This document shows positions 63,802-64,000 of a stretch of 64,000 bases of DNA, in pieces; within the stretch, counting starts at the first letter, position 1, and every line of letters begins with the position of its first letter. The stretch lies in the NCBI RefSeq assembly GCF_030770395.1, contig NZ_CP132480.1, positions 2,730,855 through 2,794,854 on the forward strand, in the 5' to 3' direction. Origin of the DNA: Telluria beijingensis (lineage in GTDB: Bacteria > Pseudomonadota > Gammaproteobacteria > Burkholderiales > Burkholderiaceae_D). Under the pieces are notes generated by a model. That model worked only from the letters and a program-made list of their open reading frames with translations. It made no database searches and was not told the DNA's origin. Position numbers and translations under genes: made by a program.

Positions 63802-64000
63802 ATGAACACCATGACCGATATGGGCGAACAGTTGGACGTCAAGCTGCTGCTCACCACGTTGATGGCCTTGAAGAAGGGCGATTTTTCGGTGCGCATGCCG
63901 GATGACTGGACCGGCGTGTCGGGCAAGATCGCCGACACGCTGAACGACATCATCGAGACCAAGCAGAAGATGGTGGAGACCGTCACCGAAGTCTCGCGCG
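63802..64000 (+). CDS. HAMP-domain sensor protein, N-terminal fragment (runs off window)
   Basis: The first 66 codons of an open frame that continues past the window: MNTMTDMGEQLDVKLLLTTL..., then MALKKGDFSVRMP and DWTGVSGKIADTLNDIIETK. This is a HAMP-type linker motif (KGDFSVRMP...GxxGxIADxxND) found at the start of large cytoplasmic multi-HAMP hybrid histidine kinases. No membrane segment precedes it. The rest of the architecture cannot be seen. Confidence 0.75.
   Translation, partial: MNTMTDMGEQLDVKLLLTTLMALKKGDFSVRMPDDWTGVSGKIADTLNDIIETKQKMVETVTEVSR

Overview
The window is high-GC chromosomal DNA of a betaproteobacterium, most likely an Oxalobacteraceae member close to Massilia, Telluria or Duganella. 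This rests on the gene order thrS-infC-rpmI-rplT-pheS-pheT-ihfA-merR, the N-terminally extended IHF alpha, the RecBCD, RelA and ETF-QO sequences, and the mix of TonB-domain, hybrid-kinase and secreted-hydrolase genes. The genus is inferred by eye; no search was run. I see no rRNA, IS element, prophage, integrase or CRISPR array. One tRNA (Val, GAC) is present.

Layout. 1-8.4 kb: housekeeping translation cluster on the minus strand, with an ATA-started infC, a terminator/attenuator hairpin before pheS and a palindromic repeat pair. 8.5-13.6 kb: a zinc-type CDF exporter, a thioredoxin-reductase-like flavoprotein, and a three-gene MCE lipid-transport set (permease, MlaD, lipoprotein) with no ATPase gene beside it. 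13.6-20.7 kb: a second copy of the repeat pair, relA, a RidA protein, a hydrolase, 3-hydroxybutyrate dehydrogenase with an AraC regulator, and dctA. 20.7-24.3 kb: a GAF protein, a degenerate receiver, and a BlaI / M56 peptidase-TonB / TonB lipoprotein / TonB lipoprotein cassette. 24.3-26.4 kb: scoBA ketoacid CoA-transferase with a divergent PAS-LuxR regulator. 26.4-28.5 kb: an AT-rich two-gene island (HD phosphohydrolase and Pol-beta-type nucleotidyltransferase) that is clearly foreign in base composition. 28.5-42.3 kb: lipid and energy metabolism (thioesterase, SDR, ETF-QO), secreted hydrolases, sugar-related oxidoreductase and lactonase, small hypotheticals, sulfate-binding protein, and a PBP7-type endopeptidase.

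42.4-47.5 kb holds the most unusual locus: a 987-residue protein combining a PGRP/AmpD-type amidase domain, a GHSAG alpha/beta hydrolase and a caspase-like (C14) domain, followed 4 bases later by a 644-residue HEXXH zinc-peptidase-like protein. Neither has a signal peptide. This looks like an undescribed two-gene multi-hydrolase system; a role in defence, cell death or peptidoglycan sensing is inference only.

47.5-59.6 kb: recC-recB-recD with overlapping ends, then a CHASE/PAS/HisKA/REC/HPt hybrid kinase. 59.6-64 kb: a prolyl-oligopeptidase-family enzyme and a quorum-sensing locus arranged luxR / rsaL-like / luxI as in the Pseudomonas las locus, then the start of a HAMP-domain protein that runs off the window.

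Functional links: bdhA, scoAB and dctA fit use of 3-hydroxybutyrate, acetoacetate and C4-dicarboxylates. The HD/NTase pair and the caspase/metallopeptidase pair are two separate candidate conflict systems, one recently acquired by composition and one with native composition.
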